Made by a program: the position numbers and the translations under genes. Shown one piece after another: positions 31,957-40,870 of a DNA stretch of 64,000 nt; the first letter of the stretch is position 1, and the number at the start of each line of letters is the position of its first letter. The DNA is from Symsagittifera roscoffensis. Taxonomy: Eukaryota; Xenacoelomorpha; Acoela; Convolutidae. The notes under the pieces are model-generated. The model was not told the origin of the DNA and did not search any database. It worked only from the letters and a program-made list of their open reading frames with translations. The stretch spans positions 57,182,312 to 57,246,311 of the forward strand of contig NC_087066.1 of assembly GCF_963678635.1 (NCBI RefSeq), written 5' to 3'.

Positions 31957-34791
31957 TCATCTTGCACTCTTCGCCTTGGAGGTGCCGCACCCTGAAGTAC
32001 TAGATACGGCAAACTGTCTCAACAGTTCTTCTTCATCATCGGAGCTAATCACGATCTCCTCCCAAGCCTTCAGCTGTTCATAGGATCGCATCCATTCTCT
32101 TTGCTCCTGCAACCTCTTTGCCTGGTTGGGTAGTGCCTTCACCCTAGATTCCCGATTCAAACAAAAGGAGTTGTGCAGGCTCAAGCTCACGTTCTTCGCC
32201 AGGTCATCCTCTAGTATCGATTCCCTCGCTTTGGTATTGTCTCTAGACATTTTACCCACTCTCTTCCATCCTGTCGTGATCGCATTTCGATGGGTTAACA
32301 GGGGTCTCTTGAAAACTTCCGGCCCAATCTCGGCCTGGAACTGTCGATACTCCTTTTGATGCTTCCTCATGTGATCTTTCGTTGTCATGTACAACCAAGA
32401 CGTCAGTGTCGCCCAAAACCATGGAAAGTACCTCAAACGGCTCCATACGTGTCTGACTTCCGTTGGTATGGCGAATACTTTGCACGCAGTCTCAAACAAC
32501 TCGAGTCTCCTGCTGTAGTCTATCGCGTATATTGACTCAGCCGTTGGCGTCGTCGCTTCCCGATACTTCGTTATATTCTCTTCTATCCATCTCAGAGCCA
32601 ACATCGTACTCACTCCTAAGAGCGTCACCTTCTGCCGGTGATCCGGTAGTCCGATCGACCGAATTTCTTCCATATCCCACACCAGGCAAAGGTTCTTGTG
32701 ATCTGGATACCACACCGTTTGTGCCAAACAGTGGCATGGGCATTCTCCATGGGTGATCTCAATGCTCCTGAGGTTACGCTCCCCCGAGGCTTCCAAGAGA
32801 GGCTCAAGCTCTATCATTTTTTCATGCATCGTGTCGTTATCTTCCATGTTTGGAGCACCTCCCACAGGTTTTCCAAACACGTTTTGTCTCTCGTGATCGC
32901 TTGTGTTCTCACTCTCCAACTTCAAAAGTTCTTCTCCCCAGATTTCACTCAAGTCATCTCTCAACTCTTTCGGTACTGTCCCTCTGATTTTTCTCAACAA
33001 CTTGTGCGAGTGATGCGATATCCGAGCCAACCTCACGCACTTGGGCACTGAGAAGGCCTTGTCCACCAGTACTCTCTGGCTGGATGCTTCCACCATCGCT
33101 ATGTGCAGTGGGTAGTGGCTTCCGCACAAGTTGGCCATCATTGACCCTATCAAGGATTTTGCGTTCAATGGCAGGCCATAAGCTTCGCTCATGGGAAACC
33201 CCATTTCCGCCTCGAGACCAACCTTCCAGCTCCGGATGTGTTTTTGAGTCACCTGCAACACCCCAGGCCATGATTCTACGCTCAACGCCGTCACTAAATG
33301 GTGTTCAGACTCTAGCCTCTCCAGTGACTGCAGACTACACATTCTCGAGAAGAATCCGAGAGCTGTCGCTATATTCACCGTAGTTCTCGCATAACACTCC
33401 GCAACTATTTGCACTTCATTTTTCTCCCTTTCCGTGATGTCTTCAAACCAAGTGACCAGGTCTTCTTTTTGAAAGGATAGTATCCTGACACATGACCGTC
33501 CATCGCAGGTGTGCTCTCCGTTCCCACACGCCGAATCCAGACAGCTACCCGGCTCCATCTTCTTTGCTGACCCGAGCTTGCTCGTCTTTTCGCCTGACTC
33601 CTGCATCTGAGGTGAGATTAGCTTGTGCAACACACTCAACTTTGCCAGATCTTCATCTTCCGTTGGTGCTAACCTCACTTGCTCGGTGGTTTTCTCGATC
33701 AGACTCGCGTGGGGATGTGGACACCAGGAGGGTCTTAGTAGCTTCCATACCACTCCCAAGTTCGTGATTAACAAGCCATTTCCATCGCCCATGTTCACTT
33801 CAACTCTCTTGTTCGAGCGCGGTATGCTTACCACCTCTGGTGTTTTCTCAAGAATCAGGCCCTGGCTCGGCCCCTCTTTCTCCACCGCGTCTGTTTCCAC
33901 TATTCTTTCTGTCCAAAACTTCAGTAGCTCCGCTACCTCGTGGTTCCTGTGAGCGCCTCCAGTTTCTGAGTCTAAGAAGGGATTGTAGGCTATTCCCATC
34001 ACTCCCGACACGTATTGGTATTCCCCCTTCTCGCTGAGTCTCGAGTACTGCTCTGACGAGGCCAGGTTACGGTGAACATCATGCTCTTCTTCGAACTTCT
34101 TATTATAAAATCTCGGTACCTCGTCTAGCTTTCTGTGGTTCTCTAGGGATAGTCTGGAACCATCTTCCTTTTCTATTCCTGTACTCTGATACACGTTCAA
34201 GATGATCGTTGAGACCCTTTTTTCCATGGTTTTACCTCCGCTTGCTCTCTGGTGGCATGCCAAGATGGTACTATCAGACATCATTGACATTATCCATCTC
34301 AAGAAACATGTGGCATCCTTTCTCCTAGCCAGGCTCAAGCCTGAATTGTCCCTGGCCACGTGTTGCATCAGTGCTTGATACACATCTAGCTTCTTGCTTC
34401 CCAACTTCAGCTTGTCATACGAGGTCAATGTCTCCAACTCTATTCCCACCAGACTCCAGGTGAACATTAATTGTCCTGCAGTTCTAACGAAGGGATTCGC
34501 CATCAATGGCGGTGCTGATGAGGGTGTCCTCATTGCCTCTTCAAAATGATCCTTCAACAAGTTCTGCCAGGACCTCTTCAGCTGATTCGCCATTTCTATT
34601 TTATTAACCTCGGCCTTTTGCTGGGTGGCCCAATTGCGTCGCTTGCGAGCTACTCCACTGTCCAACTTCTTTAAGCAGTCCTCCATTTCCTTCAATGTCT
34701 CGAGGGCCACCCACCACGTCCGGGAGGTGTTCCTCGTCTTGTTCCTCTTCAATGGATCACTCGTCACTTGCTTGCCCGTGACCTGGTGTGC
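31957..34791 (-). CDS. accessory ORF, about 940-residue protein of unknown function
   Basis: The frame is open for 945 codons from just after an in-frame TAG at 34,792-34,794. The apparent start at 34,767 is GTG, so this is almost certainly the C-terminal part of a longer protein whose upstream part lies at 34,795-37,448. I see no signal peptide or transmembrane helix, so it does not look like an envelope protein. Visible features: a basic N-terminal region, a Cys cluster (CGNGEHTCDGRSC), several Trp-rich helical segments (WFWATLTSWLY) and an acidic C-terminal tail (SSDDEEELL). The last about 160 residues are conserved in the truncated relative at 52,087 and 58,603, so it is part of the family. 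I do not recognise the fold. Confidence 0.75.
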   Translation of the reverse strand, partial: AHQVTGKQVTSDPLKRNKTRNTSRTWWVALETLKEMEDCLKKLDSGVARKRRNWATQQKAEVNKIEMANQLKRSWQNLLKDHFEEAMRTPSSAPPLMANPFVRTAGQLMFTWSLVGIELETLTSYDKLKLGSKKLDVYQALMQHVARDNSGLSLARRKDATCFLRWIMSMMSDSTILACHQRASGGKTMEKRVSTIILNVYQSTGIEKEDGSRLSLENHRKLDEVPRFYNKKFEEEHDVHRNLASSEQYSRLSEKGEYQYVSGVMGIAYNPFLDSETGGAHRNHEVAELLKFWTERIVETDAVEKEGPSQGLILEKTPEVVSIPRSNKRVEVNMGDGNGLLITNLGVVWKLLRPSWCPHPHASLIEKTTEQVRLAPTEDEDLAKLSVLHKLISPQMQESGEKTSKLGSAKKMEPGSCLDSACGNGEHTCDGRSCVRILSFQKEDLVTWFEDITEREKNEVQIVAECYARTTVNIATALGFFSRMCSLQSLERLESEHHLVTALSVESWPGVLQVTQKHIRSWKVGLEAEMGFPMSEAYGLPLNAKSLIGSMMANLCGSHYPLHIAMVEASSQRVLVDKAFSVPKCVRLARISHHSHKLLRKIRGTVPKELRDDLSEIWGEELLKLESENTSDHERQNVFGKPVGGAPNMEDNDTMHEKMIELEPLLEASGERNLRSIEITHGECPCHCLAQTVWYPDHKNLCLVWDMEEIRSIGLPDHRQKVTLLGVSTMLALRWIEENITKYREATTPTAESIYAIDYSRRLELFETACKVFAIPTEVRHVWSRLRYFPWFWATLTSWLYMTTKDHMRKHQKEYRQFQAEIGPEVFKRPLLTHRNAITTGWKRVGKMSRDNTKARESILEDDLAKNVSLSLHNSFCLNRESRVKALPNQAKRLQEQREWMRSYEQLKAWEEIVISSDDEEELLRQFAVSSTSGCGTSKAKSAR

Positions 34792-35670
34792 CTACGAGAT
34801 CCATTCTTTGCCGACATCCACTTCCCATGTCTGTCCGTTCGTTGAACCTCTCTTTACGTTTATCTTCTGAGGCTTGAAGTCTTCCTCCGGTGTCGAACTG
34901 GTGGAAGCCTCTATTTCCCTCTCTACTTCGAGTGGTCTTCTGAGCTCCGAGCTGCTCTTGTATGCCGCCGTCTTGCATCGAGCCAAAACCATGGGCGCCG
35001 TCTCTCTCAAGTTTCCTTCCGAAACAGCATCCACTGAAGGACTACCCAATCCCTCCACTTCTCTCTTCCTCTTGCGAGTCTTCACATATCTGCTTGAGGG
35101 TGTTGTGGCTATCATCACTGATTCGACCTCTCTGTCTACCTCCAATCCTTCCAACTCTTGCCTCCCCCCTGCTCGAGCCTTAAGGATATTAGTACTTTTA
35201 ATCATATTACTAGTCCCAACCTTATCCCTTTTTTTATCATCAACTATTTTATCTACAGTTTTTTGTTTCAGAGTAGAGCTGTCCTCACATTTTTCTTCTC
35301 TAGTCTTCGATCGTGAATTCCTCAGCTCTACCAGCTTGCTCAGCAGCTCTTTTCTCGCCTTCTCATCCAGGCCCGTTCCTATCAGAAGCGGTTCTCCAAA
35401 CCTTACGACTGTGTCCCACAGTTCCTCCTTGAATTTGTCCAGCGTCGTCTCGCTGCCCACTTCTTGATTGAATTCTTTTAAGAACTCCTGCCAAGCATCG
35501 TCCTTCAGGGACCCCAGGAACATGTCCCTGTTCCCTTCGAAAGTGTTCTTTTCCCTTTCCTCCGAGCTCAAGAGTATCATCCCCATATTGGAGGTCTCAC
35601 TTGCCAATGGCAATTCCAGATTCTTCCGGGGGGACGGAGTCAGAGGTGGAGTGGCAGTATCTGCCCCCAT
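34792..35670 (-). CDS. accessory ORF, charged linker segment
   Basis: About 290 codons ending at the in-frame TAG 34,792. The region is Glu/Lys/Ser-rich with a basic patch (VKTRKRKREVEG). It lies in the same frame as the 940-residue region below it and is offset by one base from the segment above (35,597-36,100), with which it overlaps. I read it as the middle of one long degenerate protein. No domain recognised. Confidence 0.6.
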   Translation of the reverse strand: MGADTATPPLTPSPRKNLELPLASETSNMGMILLSSEEREKNTFEGNRDMFLGSLKDDAWQEFLKEFNQEVGSETTLDKFKEELWDTVVRFGEPLLIGTGLDEKARKELLSKLVELRNSRSKTREEKCEDSSTLKQKTVDKIVDDKKRDKVGTSNMIKSTNILKARAGGRQELEGLEVDREVESVMIATTPSSRYVKTRKRKREVEGLGSPSVDAVSEGNLRETAPMVLARCKTAAYKSSSELRRPLEVEREIEASTSSTPEEDFKPQKINVKRGSTNGQTWEVDVGKEWIS

Positions 35671-36100
35671 TCTCCTCGCTCAAGTCTTTCAACAGCTCTT
35701 GAGTGGTGAGCTCCTCCCCTGATGGTCCTGGTTCAGGCGTATTCCCCACTTCCATGTCCTCACAGGCTTCACTGAGAGTTTCATCCATACTCTCTTCTTC
35801 TGACTCATTTCTCCTTCTCTCGAGAATTCTTTTGAACCGGTCCTCCACGGGTCCACTCCTCTTGTCTCCAGGCGTGTCCACTGACAGTGGTGATGGTGTC
35901 GCAGGGTCCAATTTTTTGTATTCCGTCAGGGCTACGTGCAGCTGGCCTGCTGCATCTAGTTCTTTTCCCTCCTGTCTCATTTCCACCTGTTCTAAGCCAT
36001 AGGGTGCCCTGTACTTTCTTGTTGCAAATTTCATGTCGTCCACCAATGCGACGTGCCCCTCCATCATGATCATCCTGCCATCATCCCATATTGGTAGCAT
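35597..36100 (-). CDS. accessory ORF, acidic segment
   Basis: 167 codons: an initial hydrophobic-polar stretch (MIMMEGHVALVDDMKF), then an acidic, Pro/Ser-rich region. Joined to its neighbours on both sides by single-base frame changes (overlaps 36,081-36,100 and 35,597-35,670). Probably a linker of the long accessory protein. Confidence 0.5.
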   Translation of the reverse strand: MLPIWDDGRMIMMEGHVALVDDMKFATRKYRAPYGLEQVEMRQEGKELDAAGQLHVALTEYKKLDPATPSPLSVDTPGDKRSGPVEDRFKRILERRRNESEEESMDETLSEACEDMEVGNTPEPGPSGEELTTQELLKDLSEENGGRYCHSTSDSVPPEESGIAIGK

Positions 36101-36395
36101 GCTCTTGCGTTGCCAACATCTGTAGCGTGGCAGCTCCAGCGAAACTCAAGATTCCTGTCTGCCAGTGCGATTGGATCCGGGTCAACGCCCGCACCAGGCT
36201 GTCCCCTATGATTAGGTGAACCGCACCTTCTGGCACACGGGGTGGCGCAAGATATTCCACCCAGGCTGCATCATGAAAGCAGTCCCTCCTGGCTTTCTGT
36301 TCCGCACTCCAATCCAGCCGATTGTGCCTGTGGTACCTCTTCTCTGTGTTTTTCTTATAACTCGAGATCACGACGCTCCTGACCGGCTGTTCCCT
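36081..36395 (-). CDS. accessory ORF, GDSL/SGNH hydrolase-like N-terminal half domain
   Basis: Directly in frame after the TAG that ends 36,396-37,448. It encodes a basic region and then VHLIIGDSLVRAL, the block I signature of SGNH/GDSL esterases with its nucleophile Ser, followed by a typical second strand (ILSFAGAATLQML). The frame then breaks at about 36,090. The GxND and DxxH blocks needed for catalysis are not seen downstream, so the domain is probably incomplete. Esterase-like domains occur in some LINE and other retroelement ORFs; a role here is inference. Confidence 0.55.
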   Translation of the reverse strand, partial: REQPVRSVVISSYKKNTEKRYHRHNRLDWSAEQKARRDCFHDAAWVEYLAPPRVPEGAVHLIIGDSLVRALTRIQSHWQTGILSFAGAATLQMLATQEHATNMG

Positions 36396-37448
36396 CTAAG
36401 TTGGGGGAAGCTCCGGTCTTGCCGAACTTTCACGACTTTTCTGCCGCAATTTCTCGCCCAGCTCTTTCAGACGCGATGAGCCGCCGCTCACCTGACTGTC
36501 ACTCGAGGTCGAGGTTGGGGTATATCCCGGCAGCACCACATCCATCAGTGGGCGTACGGGTTGCGTCTCTAGGCTACGCAAGGAAGACGTTGCGTCATTC
36601 GGTATCCAGACTTCCAACCCTTCATTCATGTGTTCTCGGGCCTCGCGGTCAAGGTTGAACCATCCTCTTGCCCTGGGGGCTTCATCCACCTCCATGCGTG
36701 ACTCTGGCCTCGAGCTGGTAACCACTCGCTCCTTTGGCCTGGCTCCCTTCTGTGCATCAAGCTCGCGTTGTCGTTGTTCTATTCTCTCCAACTCCGACTT
36801 CAGTTGATCACGATTCGCGGCGTTCTCCCGCACCCTTAGTTCATGCTGATGTTCAGCTTTTAGCATCTCAAGCAACCTCAGAGTCCGATCTCGCTCGTTG
36901 ACCGCCTGGTCCCTCTCCAGCTGAACCTTCTCCCGATCCAGCTTTGCCTGATCCCGATCGAGGTTCGCCTTATTCCTTTCCTTCTGCGTCTTCTCGAGCT
37001 CTTTCTTTAGAACACCAAGATCCGGATATGCCTCGGTCGTCTGTTGCGCTCGCGTCATCGACGGCACCTTACTCGAGCCCTGGCCTGTAGGTCTTGCTGT
37101 TGGCCTAGCTGGTAGTGGGAATTCCCCTGCGCCATATTCAGTGTTGTTACTCAGGCCAGGATTCCTTGCCAAGTCAAAGCCCTTTTCTCCTCCATCCACA
37201 TTCCAAGACAACCATCTGGTCTGTTCTTGGTTTGATATACCCTCGGTGGTGTAGCCGATCATCAAGACAGCCTCCGTCGCAGACTCCCTGCATTCACCCT
37301 GGTCTTCCAACTGGAGGATGGCATTCAGCATTACCGCCATTCTCTCGTCTATCTGGGTATAATCCAGGTCCCTCAGGCGTCTGTACAGCTCATCAAGAGT
37401 AGGCTTCTTCAGGGCCGCGGGCATGGATTTCCAGAATCTGTCTGCCAT
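36396..37448 (-). CDS. accessory ORF start: coiled-coil protein
   Basis: 350 codons from a true ATG (MADRFWKSMPAALKK). A helical N-terminal domain of about 80 residues is followed by a Pro-rich linker and a long charged coiled coil at residues about 145-245 with Asp/Arg/Lys heptads (NLDRDQAKLDREKVQLERD). A TAG ends it, but the frame stays open beyond. The whole span down to 31,957 (about 1,830 codons, with two in-frame stops and two frame changes) therefore looks like one ancestral ORF. The start is the first ATG after the splice acceptor at 37,661. Confidence 0.7.
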   Translation of the reverse strand: MADRFWKSMPAALKKPTLDELYRRLRDLDYTQIDERMAVMLNAILQLEDQGECRESATEAVLMIGYTTEGISNQEQTRWLSWNVDGGEKGFDLARNPGLSNNTEYGAGEFPLPARPTARPTGQGSSKVPSMTRAQQTTEAYPDLGVLKKELEKTQKERNKANLDRDQAKLDREKVQLERDQAVNERDRTLRLLEMLKAEHQHELRVRENAANRDQLKSELERIEQRQRELDAQKGARPKERVVTSSRPESRMEVDEAPRARGWFNLDREAREHMNEGLEVWIPNDATSSLRSLETQPVRPLMDVVLPGYTPTSTSSDSQVSGGSSRLKELGEKLRQKSRESSARPELPPT

Positions 37449-37659
37449 TCTTTGTGACTTCGGGATGTATACAGGTATGTGTTAACCAGCTCAAGAATTA
37501 CCTTACCGACTCAAGTATTACCCAACTCAAGAATTCTCTAGAAATGTTCCCTTGCAAACACTTGCTGTAGGTGCCGATTATCACGAGTTCAATCAAGATT
37601 TCTCTTTCTGTTTCTCGCTTGAGTATAGTTGGATTTTCAACTTTGTTTTTCAAACTTGA

Positions 37660-37675
37660 TCTGAAAACAGAAACC
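37660..37675 (-). promoter_or_regulatory. candidate splice acceptor for a subgenomic mRNA
   Basis: Sense GGTTTCTGTTTTCAG then ATC. This is a strong polypyrimidine-CAG site, and the first ATG downstream is the start codon at 37,448. Confidence 0.45.
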
Positions 37676-37713
37676 ATATTAAAACTTAACATGTCATGTT
37701 CCTAACCTAGAGA

Positions 37714-37724
37714 CCCCCCTTTTC
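37714..37724 (-). promoter_or_regulatory. candidate internal polypurine tract
   Basis: Sense GAAAAGGGGGG in the spacer. It could serve as a second plus-strand priming site in so long an element; not tested. Confidence 0.3.
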
Positions 37725-37951
37725 ACCAGTATGGTTAAAATCTTATCATTCTCATTTCACTAAAAACAATTCAATTGGAATTTTCTTAAAAGCATGCAGA
37801 TTCGTTATATGTTTTAGCACCGATAATTCTTTTTTCTAAAATTCAATTGTCATGCCAATCGCGACTTAAGATCCCTTTACCTGTGCCGCACCCCAGTACC
37901 TCACTCAAGACTCCTCCCTCACGCCCAACTCGAGACCCCCGTGTCCCCAAC

Positions 37952-38710
37952 TCAGGCGATGCTCAAGTAGTATTTCTTGTGCAGATACACCATTACTTCA
38001 GTTTCCGCGAAGACTACGTGTAGGATAGCGTACAATTCCCTTGAGCTCAGTTTGCCCCTGTTTGGGTCATACACCGGCATCGAGACCTCCGTTATTCCTC
38101 TTTCAATCATGAAGTCTCGTAGTCTTGTTAGTGCCAACATCACGTGTTCGGGATTGATTGTTCCTGTCATTGACCCTCGTCACTAGGAAGCACAGATATT
38201 TTCCCGGGACTTGTGCTACTGATGGTGGAAGCGCTGCCATCCCTCCCAGACCTGGTCTCTGTCTGAACAGAAACTCCACGTTCTGGTACTCTCTCTTGAA
38301 GTCAGCTTCCAATCTTGATTTGAAACTCATGTTTTGAAATTCCGACCTATAGTAGGCTCTGGCTTTTCTTCCTCCAGTTCCAATTCGCTCGTTTCTCTCA
38401 CTTCCTTGAGCTTCTTTATCATCAAATTTTTGGTGTGGGTAAGTCCTACCCCCACTCCCCGGACAAAAATATTTATCGACGTCCCCGTCGATGTTGTCGG
38501 GTCTGAATTGTCCCGAGGAATGTCCAGTGGCCTGTCTGTTGCCGTCCATCCGAAAAGAGGGTCCTCTGTCTTCATGTAATTTGCCGCTGATACATCGACT
38601 TGTTGAATGCTTTGTCCTTCGCGGCTCTCGTCTTTGACATCGCGCATCCACTCTAGTATCCTCAAGTTCGTATTCTCCCTCCTCTCTATCTCACTCTGTT
38701 CGAGATCCAT
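37952..38710 (-). CDS. accessory ORF with macro-domain-like fold (Poa1/TARG1 type), frameshifted
   Basis: Starts at an ATG (38,710) 18 nt after the integrase stop. The reading frame moves through three segments: to about 38,340, then 38,390-38,140, then 38,170-37,952. The N-terminal about 100 residues are polar and unassigned. Then come EADFKREYQNVEFLFRQ, KYLCFLVTR, an ALTRLRDFMIERGITEVSMP segment and a final VFAETEVMVYL strand. This order matches macro domains of the Poa1/TARG1 class (FK-x-F helix, LVTK strand, helix, MPxxG loop, final helix and strand), which bind or hydrolyse ADP-ribose derivatives. The glycine-rich ligand loop is replaced by YDPNRGKLS, so the active-site Gly/Asp pattern is missing. 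Family call 0.7; activity unlikely as written. Confidence 0.65.
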
Positions 38711-38728
38711 CTCCAGTTCTGGCGTCAA

Positions 38729-40870
38729 TTAGTCTTCCTGCGGATAGTGTCCACCATCGTCAATGACCTGCCATTCCTCTTCGGCTTCCAGTTCGCCTGC
38801 ACTCAGTAGTTCCTTGCCCAGTTCGTCTGGCTGTATCTTATCGATCAAGAAGTCATCCCCGTACCTGTTGTACCTCATGCCGGTGCGTTTACGATTGCCA
38901 GTCCTGGTTTCCGGTGGTGTTGGTCGATCTGGCTCCATCCACTTCGGCACCTCATCTTGCTCCGGGTCGTTCCAGTCTTCTTCTACAAATGATCCTGCAT
39001 CAGACTCCACTCCTATCTTTTCATTGTCGTCCAAACTCAAGTTCTCATTACCATCATTTTTCTCTCTGGTGCCTTTTTCATTCACTTCACACGCTGGCTC
39101 TACCACCAGGTACTCAAGACCCTCCATGTCCTTCGGTATGCACCAATCCTCTGGGGACGGGTCGTGAGGCTTCAGATTTTCATAATGTGCCGCTCGCCCA
39201 GTACTCAAGCAATAGAACCGTCCTTGTTGATGAACTTCCGTTATCATGAATGGTCCCCTCCACTTCTTGAGTAGTTTCTTCGTTCCCTTGGGCGGTATGA
39301 CATTTTGGAAGACCCACACGTATTGGCCCACTTCATATGGCTTCGCTCGTAATATTTTTTCGTCATATTTTCTGCGTTGCCTCATTTGCGCTTGCGCCGT
39401 GTTCCTCCTGCATAGCTCGTTCAACTCCTGTTGTCTTTTGATCGCTTCTTTCACGTATGCCTGAGGCGACGTCCTTTTCCCTTCGTATTCCGGGTAAAAG
39501 AATGTCAGAGGCATTGCTCTCTCCCTGCCCGTCAACATCATGAAGGGACTGATGCCCGTCGTTGAGTGTTGTGTACTGTTGTAGGCCCCTACTACCTGTG
39601 GCAGGTATTTATCCCAGTCCGTCATGTATCTTGAGCAGTACACACTCAACATGTTGACCAGTGTCCTGTTTTGTCTCTCTACCAACCCGTTGGTCTGTGG
39701 ATGGTAGGTTGTCGAATGTGCTTGAGCAATGTGCGATCTCTTCATCAATTCTTTTGTCAAGTCGCCCACAAAAGCTTTGCCGTTATCTGACTGGAAAGTC
39801 ATTGGACAACCATACCGCGATATCCAATGCGTTATCAGATGATCACATGTCTCTTCGGCCGAGGCTGTCTGGCACGGAACCGCTTCCGCCAACTTTGTGA
39901 AGTGATCTATTATAACCAGTATCTGGTTATATCCCGACTCTGTCATGCAGATTTTTTGATGGTCTATCTGCACCACTTCATTGAACTCCGAGCTCTCGAC
40001 AGACTTGAGGGGAAACTTCATCTTCCTTGGGTCTTTTACCTGGAGGCATGCCAGGCAGGCATTCACCCACTTCTCGCAAGCTTTTCTCATTCCTGGCCAA
40101 TCAAACCTGTGAAGTATCCTTTGTTGTACTTTATCTATCCCCTGGTGTCCCATCTGGTCGTGCGATCTGAAAAGCACCTCCGTTTGATACAATTGCGGTA
40201 GTATGATGAGGTTGTGTTTGTGTAGTATCTTCTCCTCATCTTTCCTTTTGCATGCTACCACCCCATCAGCTGTGTGGTAGAGTAAGTCTTTCTTTTCTTT
40301 GTAGAACTGGCTCAAGATCTTGTAGCTGTCTTCCTCGAGTTCCCCCTTCTCCTTGACCCCCGACTGGATCCATTTGGAGAGATTACTTGTCATTTTGTCA
40401 TTCTTTTGGGCTCTTATTAGGTCTGACAGCCTGTATCTCGCCTTGACATGCTCCTTTAGCGCCATGATCTGTCCATTCATCTCACCAGGGTTGTGGATGT
40501 CGTCGCTCAGCTTCACGCATATCATCCTTTTCATGATTTTCATATCATCTTCTGGCACCAGATTCGTTCTGATGTTTGAGTTGCATGATAGTTCCCTGAA
40601 TGGCTTCCTTGAAACCGCAATTTTCTCAAGTTCCTCACCACCTCGTATCTCCTGTATGTCCAGATTGTACGTTCCTGAAGATGGATCCGTCTGTAACTCC
40701 CTGTCGTGGTGCCTTGTCTTCTCTTCCGCCAATATCATGCACAAACTGTCTTGGTTTTCGCTGCTCTCATCCGAGTCTTCATCCCATCCTTCATGCTCCC
40801 CGGACAATTTTCCTTGTCCGGTTTCCTCTTCCGAGAACATGTAACGCTCCCCGGACTCTTGATCTGGTCC
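38729..40870 (-). CDS. integrase (pol C-terminal part)
   Basis: An intact frame of about 710 codons after a frame change at about 40,850-40,870. In order: acidic linker; HHCC zinc-binding domain (HDQMGH ... CLAC); DDE core with Asp in VVQIDHQ, Asp in FQSDNGKAF and Glu in HPQTNGLVERQ; then a GPY/F-type module (KKWRGPFMITEV) and a long acidic tail. No chromodomain is seen. All three catalytic acidic residues are present. It integrates the cDNA into the host genome. Confidence 0.92.
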   Translation of the reverse strand, partial: GPDQESGERYMFSEEETGQGKLSGEHEGWDEDSDESSENQDSLCMILAEEKTRHHDRELQTDPSSGTYNLDIQEIRGGEELEKIAVSRKPFRELSCNSNIRTNLVPEDDMKIMKRMICVKLSDDIHNPGEMNGQIMALKEHVKARYRLSDLIRAQKNDKMTSNLSKWIQSGVKEKGELEEDSYKILSQFYKEKKDLLYHTADGVVACKRKDEEKILHKHNLIILPQLYQTEVLFRSHDQMGHQGIDKVQQRILHRFDWPGMRKACEKWVNACLACLQVKDPRKMKFPLKSVESSEFNEVVQIDHQKICMTESGYNQILVIIDHFTKLAEAVPCQTASAEETCDHLITHWISRYGCPMTFQSDNGKAFVGDLTKELMKRSHIAQAHSTTYHPQTNGLVERQNRTLVNMLSVYCSRYMTDWDKYLPQVVGAYNSTQHSTTGISPFMMLTGRERAMPLTFFYPEYEGKRTSPQAYVKEAIKRQQELNELCRRNTAQAQMRQRRKYDEKILRAKPYEVGQYVWVFQNVIPPKGTKKLLKKWRGPFMITEVHQQGRFYCLSTGRAAHYENLKPHDPSPEDWCIPKDMEGLEYLVVEPACEVNEKGTREKNDGNENLSLDDNEKIGVESDAGSFVEEDWNDPEQDEVPKWMEPDRPTPPETRTGNRKRTGMRYNRYGDDFLIDKIQPDELGKELLSAGELEAEEEWQVIDDGGHYPQED

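Larger units (their letters stand above)
37449..37951 (-). other. AT-rich spacer between accessory ORFs
   Basis: About 500 bp without a convincing ORF. It contains a candidate splice acceptor, a purine tract, and several CTTGAG repeats at 37,480-37,545. Confidence 0.5.

Noticed and set aside
31957-34791. Envelope glycoprotein after pol
   Set aside because: No signal peptide, fusion peptide, glycan-rich ectodomain or transmembrane anchor could be seen; the region is charged and Trp/Leu helical.
34874-35467. 197-aa plus-strand ORF, Ser/Leu-rich
   Set aside because: Antisense shadow of the charged accessory frame; composition follows from the complementary codons. The same applies to other plus-strand ORFs across 32-46 kb.
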